The notes under the pieces are model-generated. The model saw only the letters and a program-made list of their open reading frames with translations, had not been told where the DNA came from and did no database searches. A stretch of DNA of 30,997 nucleotides from JBBAEA01 sp041656175 (GTDB lineage Bacteria > Myxococcota_A > Bradymonadia > UBA4248): assembly GCA_041656175.1 (NCBI GenBank), contig JBBAEA010000022.1, positions 1 through 30,997 of the forward strand, read 5' to 3'. Numbering within the stretch: position 1 is the first letter of the stretch; each line of letters starts with the position of its first letter. This document shows, piece by piece, positions 14,837 through 23,107 of the stretch. The translations under genes and the position numbers were made by a program.

Positions 14837-17209
14837 CTAGCGGCACAATCCGCTACCGCAGAACAAGCCTTCGCATAAATCTGAGAATCGCCTTGCGATG
14901 TCTTTACCGTTAAGCGTTGCTGCCAAGCCGCCTTTCGCGCTTTCCTTATAGTCTGGATGCATACGCTCGCCGACTTCCTTTACTGCCAAGACGACTTGAT
15001 CGGGTGGGATTTGGGAGCGAATGCCAGATCTTGCCATATCGGCGCCAGTGATAGAGAAACTCGCGTACAATGCGTTACGCTTAATACATGGCACTTCGAC
15101 AAGGCCGGCCACGGGGTCGCAAACTAGACCCATGCAGTTTTTGATGGTTAAGATCGCGCCGTGAACAACTTCTTCTGCGCTACCGCCGTTGAGTTGTACC
15201 AAAGCGGCTGCCGCCATAGCAGCGCCGATGCCGATTTCCGCTTGACAACCCAAGGTTGCGCCCGCGGTGGGGATATCGTCGTAGAAGATCATGCCGATGA
15301 AGGCGGCTACCAGTAGCGCCTCAACAACCATGTTCTCAAGCACGACGGGGTCGCGCCCTTCTCCAAGATTTAACTCATACCACGCGCGCATAACGCCGGG
15401 GATGATCCCGCAGGCGCCACCCGTTGGACATGCGACGATGCGCCCCATCTGCGCGTTGGTTTCCGCGCTCGCCAGCGCGTAAGCGGCCGCTAACGAGTGG
15501 AAGGAAACAAAGCCCTGCTTTTTAAGGTAAGCTAAGAACTTTTGTCCATCCCCACCCGATAAGTTCATGGTCGTTCGCGTCTGGGAACCGAGCCCCTCTT
15601 CCACGGATTGCTGCATGATCAGCCAAAGCTCAAACATGTTTTTGTGGATTTGCTCCGCCGTACTCCCTTGTAACTCCATCTCGATTTCGATCGCAAGTTC
15701 AAGCAGCGTTTTCTCCTTTTCTTTGGCGAGTTCGAGTACCTCGTCAAAGGTGTTAAACATGGGTTCGATGTCGTTACGTGGTGGGCGTTGTGGGTAAATC
15801 TTAGCGATGCAGCCGCCCTTTTCAATTTCGTTTTGACTAATCCCGATGCGCTCACCAAGCGGTGGTGGAGGTAGCCAAAGATCACGTTTTCCTGTAATGG
15901 CTTTGGCAAGCATTAAATTATTGATATGTCGCACTTCGACTAAGCTACCCCCCGTCGAGAATCCGACTATACTAAATTCTCCCTTATCGGTGCTGGCGAT
16001 AATTTCGGCAATATTGGAGCAATCACCGTGCTTGTTGATGAATTTCCGGTCTTCTTGCTCGGTCGCCGCTCTAAAGCCAAGAAAAACAACTTTCCCCCCC
16101 TCTCTCCACGGTATACCATCGTGCTCAAGGCTTGAGAGCTGTCCTTGCTCGCGCAGCAAAGGAGAATCAGGGGAAAGCCCCTTAATACCTGCACCCAACG
16201 CGATGTGCGTACCATGCCCAGGTCCCGTATTGCGGAAGGAACCGTAGAGCACAATTTCAATATCATGTATCACTTTGAAGTGTTTGGCATCTTGTAGCGC
16301 CATAAGTATGGAGCGCGCGAGTTGGCCAATACGACACGCGCCCGCCGTGTGTGAACTCGACGGACCGATCATTGCTGGACCAATAATATCGAAGAGCGAG
16401 TGCACTTTGAGTTGCGCCAATAAATAGCGGTATGCATCGTCTTTAATAGACTGAATAATGTCATCTTCAAGCGATGATCGAATTTCAATCTCAATATTGT
16501 GTCGCTCTTTTATGCGCCTAGAAACGGCGTGCTCATAAGCCGACCAGATGTCGATCGACGCAGGAATAATCCGATGCATCGCGACAATTTCGCATATCTT
16601 TCGAAAAACGATGGATTGCGAGGAGTTTAATACTTCAATTCGAAGAAGCGTCGAATTTTCGAGCACAACGGCGTCGAAGGAAATACTCGATCGTCCCTTT
16701 CGACTAATGGCCTGTAACGACTTAATCGTTCCAACCCACGATGGCGGATTGGGCAGTTTAAACTCCAAGCCATCCAACGCCTTGGCGTAGCTCAACATAA
16801 CAGCCACATGTCCGTCATCATGAACAAAGACACGCTCTAGCGGCGATTCCTCATTATTCTTTAGCGCCCGCATCGCGGCGGGCAGGCGCATAAAATTGAG
16901 CGGCCCAATCCACGCCTCCACATGGTCATGGCGCATCGTGTACTCGTCCATGTTGCTCTGATGAACGCTCAGGTCGATGTTGCGCAAAATCTTCCAATGC
17001 GACGCGATAATCTCTGGATTCACTTCCCGCGCATAATTCCAAGGCATCTTTTGCAAAAACTCGGCGAGCTTCACATCTTCGCCTTCTGTGCGTAAGATTG
17101 GCGTAAGTAAACGGAAAATTCGACGTCTGTTAGGATTTAATTTTGAATCATCATAAGTAATGCGAATTTCGTTCAATTTCACCACCATCTCAAAAACATC
17201 AAGAAACAT
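14837..17209 (-). CDS. Iron-sulfur L-serine dehydratase with long N-terminal extension
   Basis: The 790-residue protein contains a complete single-chain L-serine ammonia-lyase (serine to pyruvate and ammonia) from about residue 268. The beta part starts SLFDIIGPAMIGPSSSHTAG and the alpha part includes CPTGGACGIIPGVMRAW and GATLGCQAEIG. Cysteines C655, C697 and C708 have the same 42 and 11 spacing as the [4Fe-4S] ligands I recall for the Legionella enzyme (343, 385, 396). The chain ends GSGLCR, placing C789 like the tail cysteine that enters the active site there. Residues 1-265 have no domain I recognise; about 175-222 may form a beta-alpha-beta unit, and ACT is only a guess. The ATG at 17209 has GGGGAG upstream. 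It converges on the biotin carboxylase. Confidence 0.9.
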   Translation of the reverse strand: MFLDVFEMVVKLNEIRITYDDSKLNPNRRRIFRLLTPILRTEGEDVKLAEFLQKMPWNYAREVNPEIIASHWKILRNIDLSVHQSNMDEYTMRHDHVEAWIGPLNFMRLPAAMRALKNNEESPLERVFVHDDGHVAVMLSYAKALDGLEFKLPNPPSWVGTIKSLQAISRKGRSSISFDAVVLENSTLLRIEVLNSSQSIVFRKICEIVAMHRIIPASIDIWSAYEHAVSRRIKERHNIEIEIRSSLEDDIIQSIKDDAYRYLLAQLKVHSLFDIIGPAMIGPSSSHTAGACRIGQLARSILMALQDAKHFKVIHDIEIVLYGSFRNTGPGHGTHIALGAGIKGLSPDSPLLREQGQLSSLEHDGIPWREGGKVVFLGFRAATEQEDRKFINKHGDCSNIAEIIASTDKGEFSIVGFSTGGSLVEVRHINNLMLAKAITGKRDLWLPPPPLGERIGISQNEIEKGGCIAKIYPQRPPRNDIEPMFNTFDEVLELAKEKEKTLLELAIEIEMELQGSTAEQIHKNMFELWLIMQQSVEEGLGSQTRTTMNLSGGDGQKFLAYLKKQGFVSFHSLAAAYALASAETNAQMGRIVACPTGGACGIIPGVMRAWYELNLGEGRDPVVLENMVVEALLVAAFIGMIFYDDIPTAGATLGCQAEIGIGAAMAAAALVQLNGGSAEEVVHGAILTIKNCMGLVCDPVAGLVEVPCIKRNALYASFSITGADMARSGIRSQIPPDQVVLAVKEVGERMHPDYKESAKGGLAATLNGKDIARRFSDLCEGLFCGSGLCR

Positions 17210-17380
17210 ACCATACTCCCCACGCCACCCTCCTCAAAGCTATATCATTATTCAAACAATGTCTATGTATAGTCACAACTTGGCTCAATAGCCGCTACTT
17301 GGCAATTTTGCTGCTTTTGCGAGAGGGGGCGAGCGCCAGGGTAAGCGCAAAGTCGTATATTTGGCAGTTTTTAAGTTTTT

Positions 17381-17563
17381 ACTTTGCTGGGGGAAGTTTC
17401 CCCCTACGCGCAAGCTTCCCTCAAAATGCGTTAAAAGCCGCAATATCTTGTGCGTCGTATCGGCTCACCGCCAATCCGTCGCACAAGATGCGGCTTTAAG
17501 CGCATTTATCGGGTGATCTTGCGCTACCCCCTCCGCGGGGACACCCCGCGACGCCCCGTCTAG
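17381..17563 (+). repeat. Family A dispersed element, copy R3 (long core plus terminal hairpin)
   Basis: Hairpin 1 is GGGGGAAGTTTCCCCC, followed by TACGCGCAAGCTTCCCTCA. The core hairpin (17424-17507) pairs AAATGCG and AAAGCCGCA with TGCGGCTTT and CGCATTT, then CTTGTGCG with CGCACAAG, with three extra bases in the left arm. The right end is TGATCTTGCGCTACCCCC. Hairpin 3 (CGCGGGG ACA CCCCGCG) and GACGCCCCGTCTAG follow, identical to R5. The outer arms here are GCGCAAG and CTTGCGC. It sits in the 496-base divergent gap 17210-17705; nothing else clear is in that gap. Confidence 0.87.
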
Positions 17564-17705
17564 GTTTTGGCGAAACAGGACTTTGCTGCAGCTCCAGTAG
17601 CGCGCGCAGGTGCAAAAGTTTGGCGCTTTGTGTTATGGCATAATTCCTTAGCAGCGGCGTATGCACGCTGCTTGCAGTTTTGTTCAAATATTGAGGTATG
17701 GCATT

Positions 17706-18437
17706 TTGTCGACAAATCAGACGCAAGAAACAGTGCTTCGCGTACGCGAACTCAGCAAATTCTTTGGCAAGGGCGATGCACGGCTACAAGTTCTCAACAA
17801 CGTCAGTTTCGACGTACAACGCGGCGACCTACTCGCGATTACTGGTAAAAGTGGTTCGGGTAAAACGACACTACTCAATATCATGGGAAGCCTCGACACC
17901 AAGTATTCGGGCGATGTGCAGATTTTTTCTTCCCACTCGCGCGCTCTCGTTAGCTTGCGCGGGATGAGCGATTCAGCGCTTAGCCGTATGCGAAATAGTA
18001 GCATCGGTTTTATATTTCAGCACTTTAACCTGCTATCGCACTTGACTTGCCTCGAAAACGTAATGATGCCCGCAACCATGGGTAAAACGCGAACGAAAGA
18101 CGCCGCCGCGCGTGCACTACAACTCATGGAAAGACTCGCTATTGCCGAAAAAGTCAAGGCCTTCCCCAGCGAACTCTCGGGTGGGCAAAAACAACGCGTC
18201 GCTATCGCGCGTGCCATGTTTAACGAGCCAAGTATTATTCTCTGCGATGAGCCCACGGGCGCGCTTGACTCGGCAACGAGCATGGATCTTATAAAACTAT
18301 TCCACGAAATCAACGCAGAGCGGCGAGCTAGCTTTATTATTGTAACGCATGATACGACGGTGAGCGATTCATGTAAAAAAATGATTCGGCTAGGTGACGG
18401 CTGTATCGTTGAAACGAGGGGGTTCGCATGCAAGTAA
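17706..18437 (+). CDS. ABC transporter ATPase, LolD/MacB/FtsE type
   Basis: From TTG at 17706 the protein is 243 residues and energises the adjacent permease. It has Walker A GKSGSGKT (47-54), Q-loop FIFQHFNLL, signature LSGGQKQR, Walker B IILCDEPTGALD and the H-loop in IIVTHDTT. The spacing and FQHFNLLSHLTCLENV are typical of the LolD/MacB/FtsE class, whose members act on lipoproteins, macrolides, toxins or division rather than nutrient uptake. An in-frame ATG at 17661 would add 15 residues but has no ribosome site; TTG at 17706 has GAGGT eight bases upstream. The stop overlaps the permease start by 10 bases, showing a coupled pair. Confidence 0.92.
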   Translation: MSTNQTQETVLRVRELSKFFGKGDARLQVLNNVSFDVQRGDLLAITGKSGSGKTTLLNIMGSLDTKYSGDVQIFSSHSRALVSLRGMSDSALSRMRNSSIGFIFQHFNLLSHLTCLENVMMPATMGKTRTKDAAARALQLMERLAIAEKVKAFPSELSGGQKQRVAIARAMFNEPSIILCDEPTGALDSATSMDLIKLFHEINAERRASFIIVTHDTTVSDSCKKMIRLGDGCIVETRGFACK

Positions 18438-19864
18438 CGCATATTGTTCTGCAAAACTTCTCCCGAAACCGCAAAAACCTCGCCTTTGCGAGCATTGGCC
18501 TTATTATTGGTATCGCGAGTTTTGTCTACTTCGTTGCACTCGGTGCGGGCGTGAAGTCTGTAGTGCTAGAAGATATTTTTGTAATCCGACAAATCGAAGT
18601 TGTGCCGCGCTCATACGATTTAGCTATCACCCAAGCTTCGTTTTCGCGCATCGATTACCGGGCTATCGAAAAGCTATCCAGTATTGATCACGTCGTTAGA
18701 GCGTATCCCAAAATGAAGTTTACCTTCCCTGCGTGGGCTACGGGCGGAAAAGAGATTTTAGGAAAGAACTTTAGAGCCGAGGTTGTTGCCGATGGTATTG
18801 CAACATCCCTCGTACAAGATATGGAAGGTCACGAGCTTTTCCGTGACTGGGACGCTGAGTATACCTGCGTAGGCGAGGGCGATGGAGCGGCGGTATCGTG
18901 TCCAGAGGGGCAGCGATGTATAGGGGGATTTTGTCGTAAGCTTTCGTGCAAAAGAAGCGCAAATATTTGCAAATATCCGAGTTACTGCGCATCGGACACG
19001 CTAGAGTGCGAAATGCCAGTACCCGTTATCGCCAACCCCTCGCTACTTACCGTGTACAACTCCAGCTTGACTACAGCGCTAAAAGCAGGAGATGGCGTTC
19101 GCTTGCCAAAGCTAACCGAGCAGGCAATTCGAGGTTTTACCTTCGACGTCGAACTTGGCCAATCCTACCTTGGGGATTCCGCCCAAGGTAAACCCTTTAC
19201 GCGTCGCATGCAGGTCGTTGGCTTTTCTAATAAGGCGATTGCTGTTGGCTTCACGCTTCCGATTGAATATGTCAAACGCTTCAACGCCGTTTTAACGGGC
19301 GAAACGCAGCGAAACGTGTATCATTCTGTTATCCTAGAAGCCGACTCGAACGAAAATGTCGCAGCGATTAGCCAAGGTGTGAAACAATTGGGCTACGCGC
19401 TTGACGATAAGCACGAGATGGCGGAGCGCATGGGTTTAGTAATTTCTACGATTACGCTGCTCTTCTCTATGATTAGTCTCATCATCGTAACGATCAGTGC
19501 CATCAATATCGCCCATACTTTCTTTATGATCATCGCGGAGAGACGACGAGAAATTGGCATTATGCGCGCACTTGGTGCGAGCCGAAACGATATTCGCCGA
19601 ATGATATTAGGGGAAAGTCTTATTTTGGGGCTCATGGGTTCCTTTTTAGGTGTCATGCTCGCTGTCTTATCCGCCTTGCTCACGGACTACGTCTCAGCGC
19701 GATATCTTCCAGATTTCCCCTTCAAACCCGAATCGTTCTTTATATTTGAGCCTCGTATTTTCGCCATAGCTATTGTATGTGGCGTTGCGTTTTGTATTAT
19801 CGGTGCTTGGGCACCAGCATCGCGCGCTGCGGGCATGGATCCCGCGCGAGCCATCGATAATTAG
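18428..19864 (+). CDS. MacB/FtsX-type ABC permease with cysteine-rich periplasmic insert
   Basis: The 478-residue inner-membrane protein has the MacB/LolC layout: TM1 at about residues 18-40, a large periplasmic domain, and three C-terminal membrane segments starting near GLVISTITLLFSMISLIIVT. The family block ERRREIGIMRALGASRNDIRRMILGE and the ending APASRAAGMDPARAI are clear. Unusually, residues 147-194 contain eight cysteines (147, 158, 164, 169, 174, 181, 187, 194), with GQRCIGGFCRKLSC at the centre, which looks like a disulfide-knotted module inserted in the periplasmic domain. It overlaps the ATPase gene by 10 bases. It may export or extract a substrate such as a lipoprotein; a separate LolE-like partner and MacA are not present, so a homodimer is likely. 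Confidence 0.9.
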   Translation: MQVTHIVLQNFSRNRKNLAFASIGLIIGIASFVYFVALGAGVKSVVLEDIFVIRQIEVVPRSYDLAITQASFSRIDYRAIEKLSSIDHVVRAYPKMKFTFPAWATGGKEILGKNFRAEVVADGIATSLVQDMEGHELFRDWDAEYTCVGEGDGAAVSCPEGQRCIGGFCRKLSCKRSANICKYPSYCASDTLECEMPVPVIANPSLLTVYNSSLTTALKAGDGVRLPKLTEQAIRGFTFDVELGQSYLGDSAQGKPFTRRMQVVGFSNKAIAVGFTLPIEYVKRFNAVLTGETQRNVYHSVILEADSNENVAAISQGVKQLGYALDDKHEMAERMGLVISTITLLFSMISLIIVTISAINIAHTFFMIIAERRREIGIMRALGASRNDIRRMILGESLILGLMGSFLGVMLAVLSALLTDYVSARYLPDFPFKPESFFIFEPRIFAIAIVCGVAFCIIGAWAPASRAAGMDPARAIDN

Positions 19865-19924
19865 TCAAAACGCGCCTTGACCTAGTTCGCACAAGCTGCA
19901 CTCATCCAATTTAGGAGCCAAAAT

Positions 19925-20458
19925 ATGGCAAAAAATACATCCAAAAAATCCGTGTTTTCTTTCGTTCAAAGCGCCCTAGACAAAGGCGCTAAGCTTACCA
20001 TGAAAGCTGCAAATGCAGCGCAATCTGCCGTTGAATCTAGCCCAAAACTCAAGGGTGCCAAAGAGAAGATCAAGGATTTCGGTAAACGACAAGGGCAAAA
20101 AATCTCGAATTTCTCTATCCACGGCCTGCGCCTAGAAGATGTCGGCGAGATGAGTTATCGCTATACACAAAGAAGGCTGCTACAACTCCTAAACTTGCTG
20201 GAACAAATCGATCCGAATATCTCTATCCAAAATCTAGGCAACAGCGATATCCCCGCTCTTTTTAAAGCTTACCAAACGCTGGGTCTAAAGTACGGCGCTT
20301 CCTACGACGATGTGAAAAAAGCCTACCGCGAGAAAATGCGCGCCCACCACCCAGATCGCCATGCCAACGACCCCGATCGCGAGCGCGAGGCTACGTTAAA
20401 ATCTCAAGCTATCACCGAGGCTTTTGATATTATCCAAAAGCATATGGGCAAGGGCTAG
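19925..20458 (+). CDS. Protein with C-terminal J domain
   Basis: The 177-residue cytoplasmic protein ends in a J domain (about 110-177): YQTLGLKYGASYDDVKKAYR, then the HPD motif at 142-144 in HHPDRH, and a last helix SQAITEAFDIIQKHM. J domains stimulate Hsp70 ATPase. The first 65 residues are rich in Lys, Ala and Ser (MAKNTSKKSVFSFVQSALDK), possibly a helical membrane- or nucleic-acid-contacting segment. A helical linker follows (YRYTQRRLLQLLNLLEQI). No glycine/phenylalanine region or zinc fingers are present, so it is a type III J protein. The ATG at 19925 has TTAGGAG upstream. It follows the permease by 60 bases. No dnaK is in view. Confidence 0.85.
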   Translation: MAKNTSKKSVFSFVQSALDKGAKLTMKAANAAQSAVESSPKLKGAKEKIKDFGKRQGQKISNFSIHGLRLEDVGEMSYRYTQRRLLQLLNLLEQIDPNISIQNLGNSDIPALFKAYQTLGLKYGASYDDVKKAYREKMRAHHPDRHANDPDREREATLKSQAITEAFDIIQKHMGKG

Positions 20459-21583
20459 TTACTGCGCACTTAGCTTTAGCGTAAACGAAAACTCCTGCTT
20501 CTCCGATGAAGCTACACTATCCACAACCAAGCTGTATAGCCCAGCATCCAGCTCTTTGTGGATCGACAGCGCTTCGCCTGCTCTAGTGTCGGCGCAAACC
20601 GTCATCACACTGCTGTCGGTGCCGCAACGCATGAGGTATAGCGCCCCGACGAGTGTATTTTGCTCAGTTTCTGCATCTACTGGGCTCATGCTCAGTTCTG
20701 CTTTGAACGTTTGTGCTTGATCCAACCTAAAAGTATAGACCATCTCCTTGCCCGCATTACCGATGCTCTTGCAACCAGCGCGCACATCCCAATTCATAGC
20801 ACTCAGCCCATCTTTAATAGAAGCTGTGATGGTTTTAGGCTCCGATAAATCGATGAGTCCGCCATTAACGTTCTTGCCCTGCAAACATAGCTTCAGCTCG
20901 CTGACGCTGCTCTCGCGCAGCACGAGGTTAAAATCAGTAACTTTATCTTCACTAGGGCTATCCACTATAAGAAAGTACGTCCCTGGGTTGAGCAATAAAG
21001 CTGTAGTTTTAGCGCCAGCAACATACGAATACATACAACTGTCTTTAATGATACTCGTCAGTTCGGCGCATTTTTTTTGTAAATACAGGGCATAGCCCGC
21101 ATTTTCGCCGCCTGTGTCAAGCGTAATCTCGTATATCGCAAGTTTTGGTATTTCTACCCTATAAATCATTTCATTGCCCGCACTTGGAGCCGCCGCATGG
21201 CAAACACCCGTCGCAGTAACACTCTGTGAACGCGTCGCCGTGCTCCCCTCGACTACCGTGTTCAATGCAAGCGGCATCGGGTTTTCGCAGGAAACTGTCT
21301 GCGCCAAACTCACGCACTCTCCGTTGTCGCATTCATGATCGCAACTGTCGTATGCGACCCACTTATTCTCTACGCACTTTACGCGTTTTTTTTCATCATC
21401 GCACTTGAGCGTTCCCAAAAGCGTACATTCCACTTGCGTCTCTTCGCCGCCCGAACCCTCGCCGCCCGAATTTTCGCCGTTTCCTCCATTGCCATCAATT
21501 GGGCGCTCGCCATCGTTTACCGCATTTGCGCAAGCGGTGCCCAAAAATGCCAAAATGATCAAAAATGCGAAGTATCTTCTCAT
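20459..21583 (-). CDS. Cysteine-rich lipoprotein with two PPC-like beta domains
   Basis: The 374-residue protein has a signal peptide MRRYFAFLIILAFLGTAC with a lipobox-like C18, then a Gly/Glu/Asn-rich flexible linker (about 24-50). A cysteine-rich module follows (about 53-100: CTLLGTLKCDD, VKCVENKWVAYDSCDHECDN, GECV). Two beta-rich repeats come next: the first has EMIYRVEIPKLAIYEITLD and LLLNPGTYFLIVDS, the second EMVYTFRLDQAQTFKAEL and LDAGLYSLVVDS. They resemble bacterial pre-peptidase C-terminal domains. It is probably a surface or periplasmic binding protein. GGGAG precedes its ATG. It converges with the J-domain gene with no bases between the two stop codons and no terminator. Confidence 0.84.
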   Translation of the reverse strand: MRRYFAFLIILAFLGTACANAVNDGERPIDGNGGNGENSGGEGSGGEETQVECTLLGTLKCDDEKKRVKCVENKWVAYDSCDHECDNGECVSLAQTVSCENPMPLALNTVVEGSTATRSQSVTATGVCHAAAPSAGNEMIYRVEIPKLAIYEITLDTGGENAGYALYLQKKCAELTSIIKDSCMYSYVAGAKTTALLLNPGTYFLIVDSPSEDKVTDFNLVLRESSVSELKLCLQGKNVNGGLIDLSEPKTITASIKDGLSAMNWDVRAGCKSIGNAGKEMVYTFRLDQAQTFKAELSMSPVDAETEQNTLVGALYLMRCGTDSSVMTVCADTRAGEALSIHKELDAGLYSLVVDSVASSEKQEFSFTLKLSAQ

Positions 21584-21749
21584 GCATCACTCCCAAAAAA
21601 CAGGCGACTGCCGCCTTATTCACAAGTCTAGCAAATATCCATGCAAAAGAGAAATATGAATATCGTTTTGCGAAACTTTTTGTGCAAAGCTCAAAATAAA
21701 ACCATAATGCGAGGTGGGTAAGCGCCCCAAGCATAAATCATAAGTTCCT

Positions 21750-21946
21750 TAGGGAAACTCAGATTTATTTTTGGAGCTCTGTCCCAAACCGCGCTAAGGG
21801 CTATCGTCTTTGGATCCCGTTTTTGTGTGTAGGGCATTAATTTTGTTGAATTTTATTTTGCAGACTCGCCTGATTTTCGTTGTTTAAATCAAGGGCAGCT
21901 TTGAAAGCTGCCCCCTACTGTTTGTGCATTAATCAGAGCGTCCTTA
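21750..21946 (-). repeat. Family B composite dispersed repeat, copy 2 (inverted)
   Basis: Reading the minus strand, TAAGGACGCTCTGATTAATG is followed by a hairpin GGGCAGCTTT / AAAGCTGCCC (21893-21913) and GATTTAAACAACGAAAATCA. After an unrelated AT-rich spacer comes GACGATAGCCCTTAGCGCGG, then a degraded second hairpin and AATAAATCTGAGTTTCCC. Both halves match the copy at 3398-3659 in order. The hairpin arms differ (GGGGCAGG in copy 1, GGGCAGC here) yet remain self-complementary. Confidence 0.8.
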
Positions 21947-22050
21947 GAGAATGCTTTAAAGCGCTAGCACAAAACATACAAATGTCGTATACGACAACGT
22001 CTCTTTATGGAGCCTTGCGAGTAATTTAAGGAGGCGCTGAATAATCGTTT

Positions 22051-22155
22051 TGGGGGCGTTACGGGGGCTGAGCCCCCGTTGGGGGGGTAGCCGCAAACCC
22101 GCGCACAGCGCGGGGTTGCGGCGGAGGGGGGCGCTCCCCCCACAAAAGTAAAAAG
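22051..22155 (-). repeat. Family A dispersed element, copy R6 (short core)
   Basis: On the minus strand: CTTTTTACTTTTGTGGGGGG with hairpin 1 GGGGGG AGCG CCCCCC, the short core AACCCCGCGC-TG-TGCGCGGGTT identical to R5, GGCTACCCCCCC, then hairpin 3 ACGGGGGC TCA GCCCCCGT and AACGCCCCC. With family B copy 2 it fills most of the 606-base divergent gap 21584-22189 upstream of panC; 21584-21749 shows nothing clear. Confidence 0.87.
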
Positions 22156-22189
22156 AAAAAACACCAGACTAATCATAAATCCCAAAGCA

Positions 22190-23080
22190 ATGACTAAAAT
22201 ACAAATTATCCAAAGCAGCGCTGAACTTTTAGCACACACTAAAGCATTAAAGCTGGAGCGAAAAAGCATCGGCCTTGTTCCAACGATGGGCTACCTTCAC
22301 GATGGGCATTTGTCCTTAGTACATGCCGCTAAAAAGAAGTGCGACGTCGTTATTTTGAGCAATTTCGTTAATCCCACACAGTTTGGGCCAAACGAAGATT
22401 TCGATGTTTATCCGCGCAACGCCGAACGTGACCGCATTTTATGCGAAGAAGCGGGGGTAAACGTGATTTTTGCGCCAAAAGTCGATGAGCTTTACCCAAA
22501 CGGACAGAACTCGACCATGGTTGAAGTTTTGGGGCTTAGCGATTTACACTGCGGAGCTAGCCGACCTGGCCACTTTCGCGGCGTGGCAACTGTGGTTAGC
22601 AAGCTACTCAACCTCTCACGCGCGAACTACGCGTACTTTGGCAAAAAAGATTACCAGCAATTTATCGTGATTAAACGGATGGTTCAAGACCTGGGGCTTG
22701 ACGTGAAAATCCTTGGTTGCCCCATCGTTCGCGAGCAAGACGGGCTAGCTATGAGCTCGCGAAATGTGAGATTGAGCAAAGAAGGGCGCGCGCAAGCCCC
22801 CGTAATTTACCACGCGCTTTGCGAAGCACGCGCTATGTTCGCTGCGGGCGCGCGCCGAAAGTCCGATATTCTTGGCGCTGTCAAGCGAAAACTCGCCGCA
22901 GCCCCTATGTTAAACTTGGAGTTTTTTAGCATCGTTGATCCCCTAAACCTACAAGAGCTCCCAGAAGAACTCGCCAACGAAGCCATCGCCCTCTTTGCAG
23001 GCAAAATCGACGGCGTTCGCCTTATCGATAATATGCGGCTAGATAGCGACGATAGCAGTATGAAGTTAAGGGCTACATAA
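22190..23080 (+). CDS. panC: Pantothenate synthetase
   Basis: This cytoplasmic enzyme joins D-pantoate and beta-alanine using ATP, the last step of vitamin B5 synthesis. The 296-residue protein shows the nucleotidyltransferase HxGH motif in PTMGYLHDGH (31-40). It also has FVNPTQFGPNEDFDVYPR (substrate site), GASRPGHFRGVATVVSKL, AYFGKKDYQQ and REQDGLAMSSRNV (KMSKS-like loop). Length is slightly above the usual 280. The ATG at 22190 has only a weak ribosome site. panB and panD are not adjacent. A family A element ends 34 bases before the start, so the promoter lies within or next to the repeat. Confidence 0.96.
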   Translation: MTKIQIIQSSAELLAHTKALKLERKSIGLVPTMGYLHDGHLSLVHAAKKKCDVVILSNFVNPTQFGPNEDFDVYPRNAERDRILCEEAGVNVIFAPKVDELYPNGQNSTMVEVLGLSDLHCGASRPGHFRGVATVVSKLLNLSRANYAYFGKKDYQQFIVIKRMVQDLGLDVKILGCPIVREQDGLAMSSRNVRLSKEGRAQAPVIYHALCEARAMFAAGARRKSDILGAVKRKLAAAPMLNLEFFSIVDPLNLQELPEELANEAIALFAGKIDGVRLIDNMRLDSDDSSMKLRAT

Positions 23081-23107
23081 GGCAAAAAACAATTAATTGT
23101 ACATAAA

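Noticed and set aside
15846..16247. Plus-strand 133-residue open frame opposite the serine dehydratase gene
   Set aside because: It is antisense to conserved catalytic sequence and has no ribosome site or recognisable motif.
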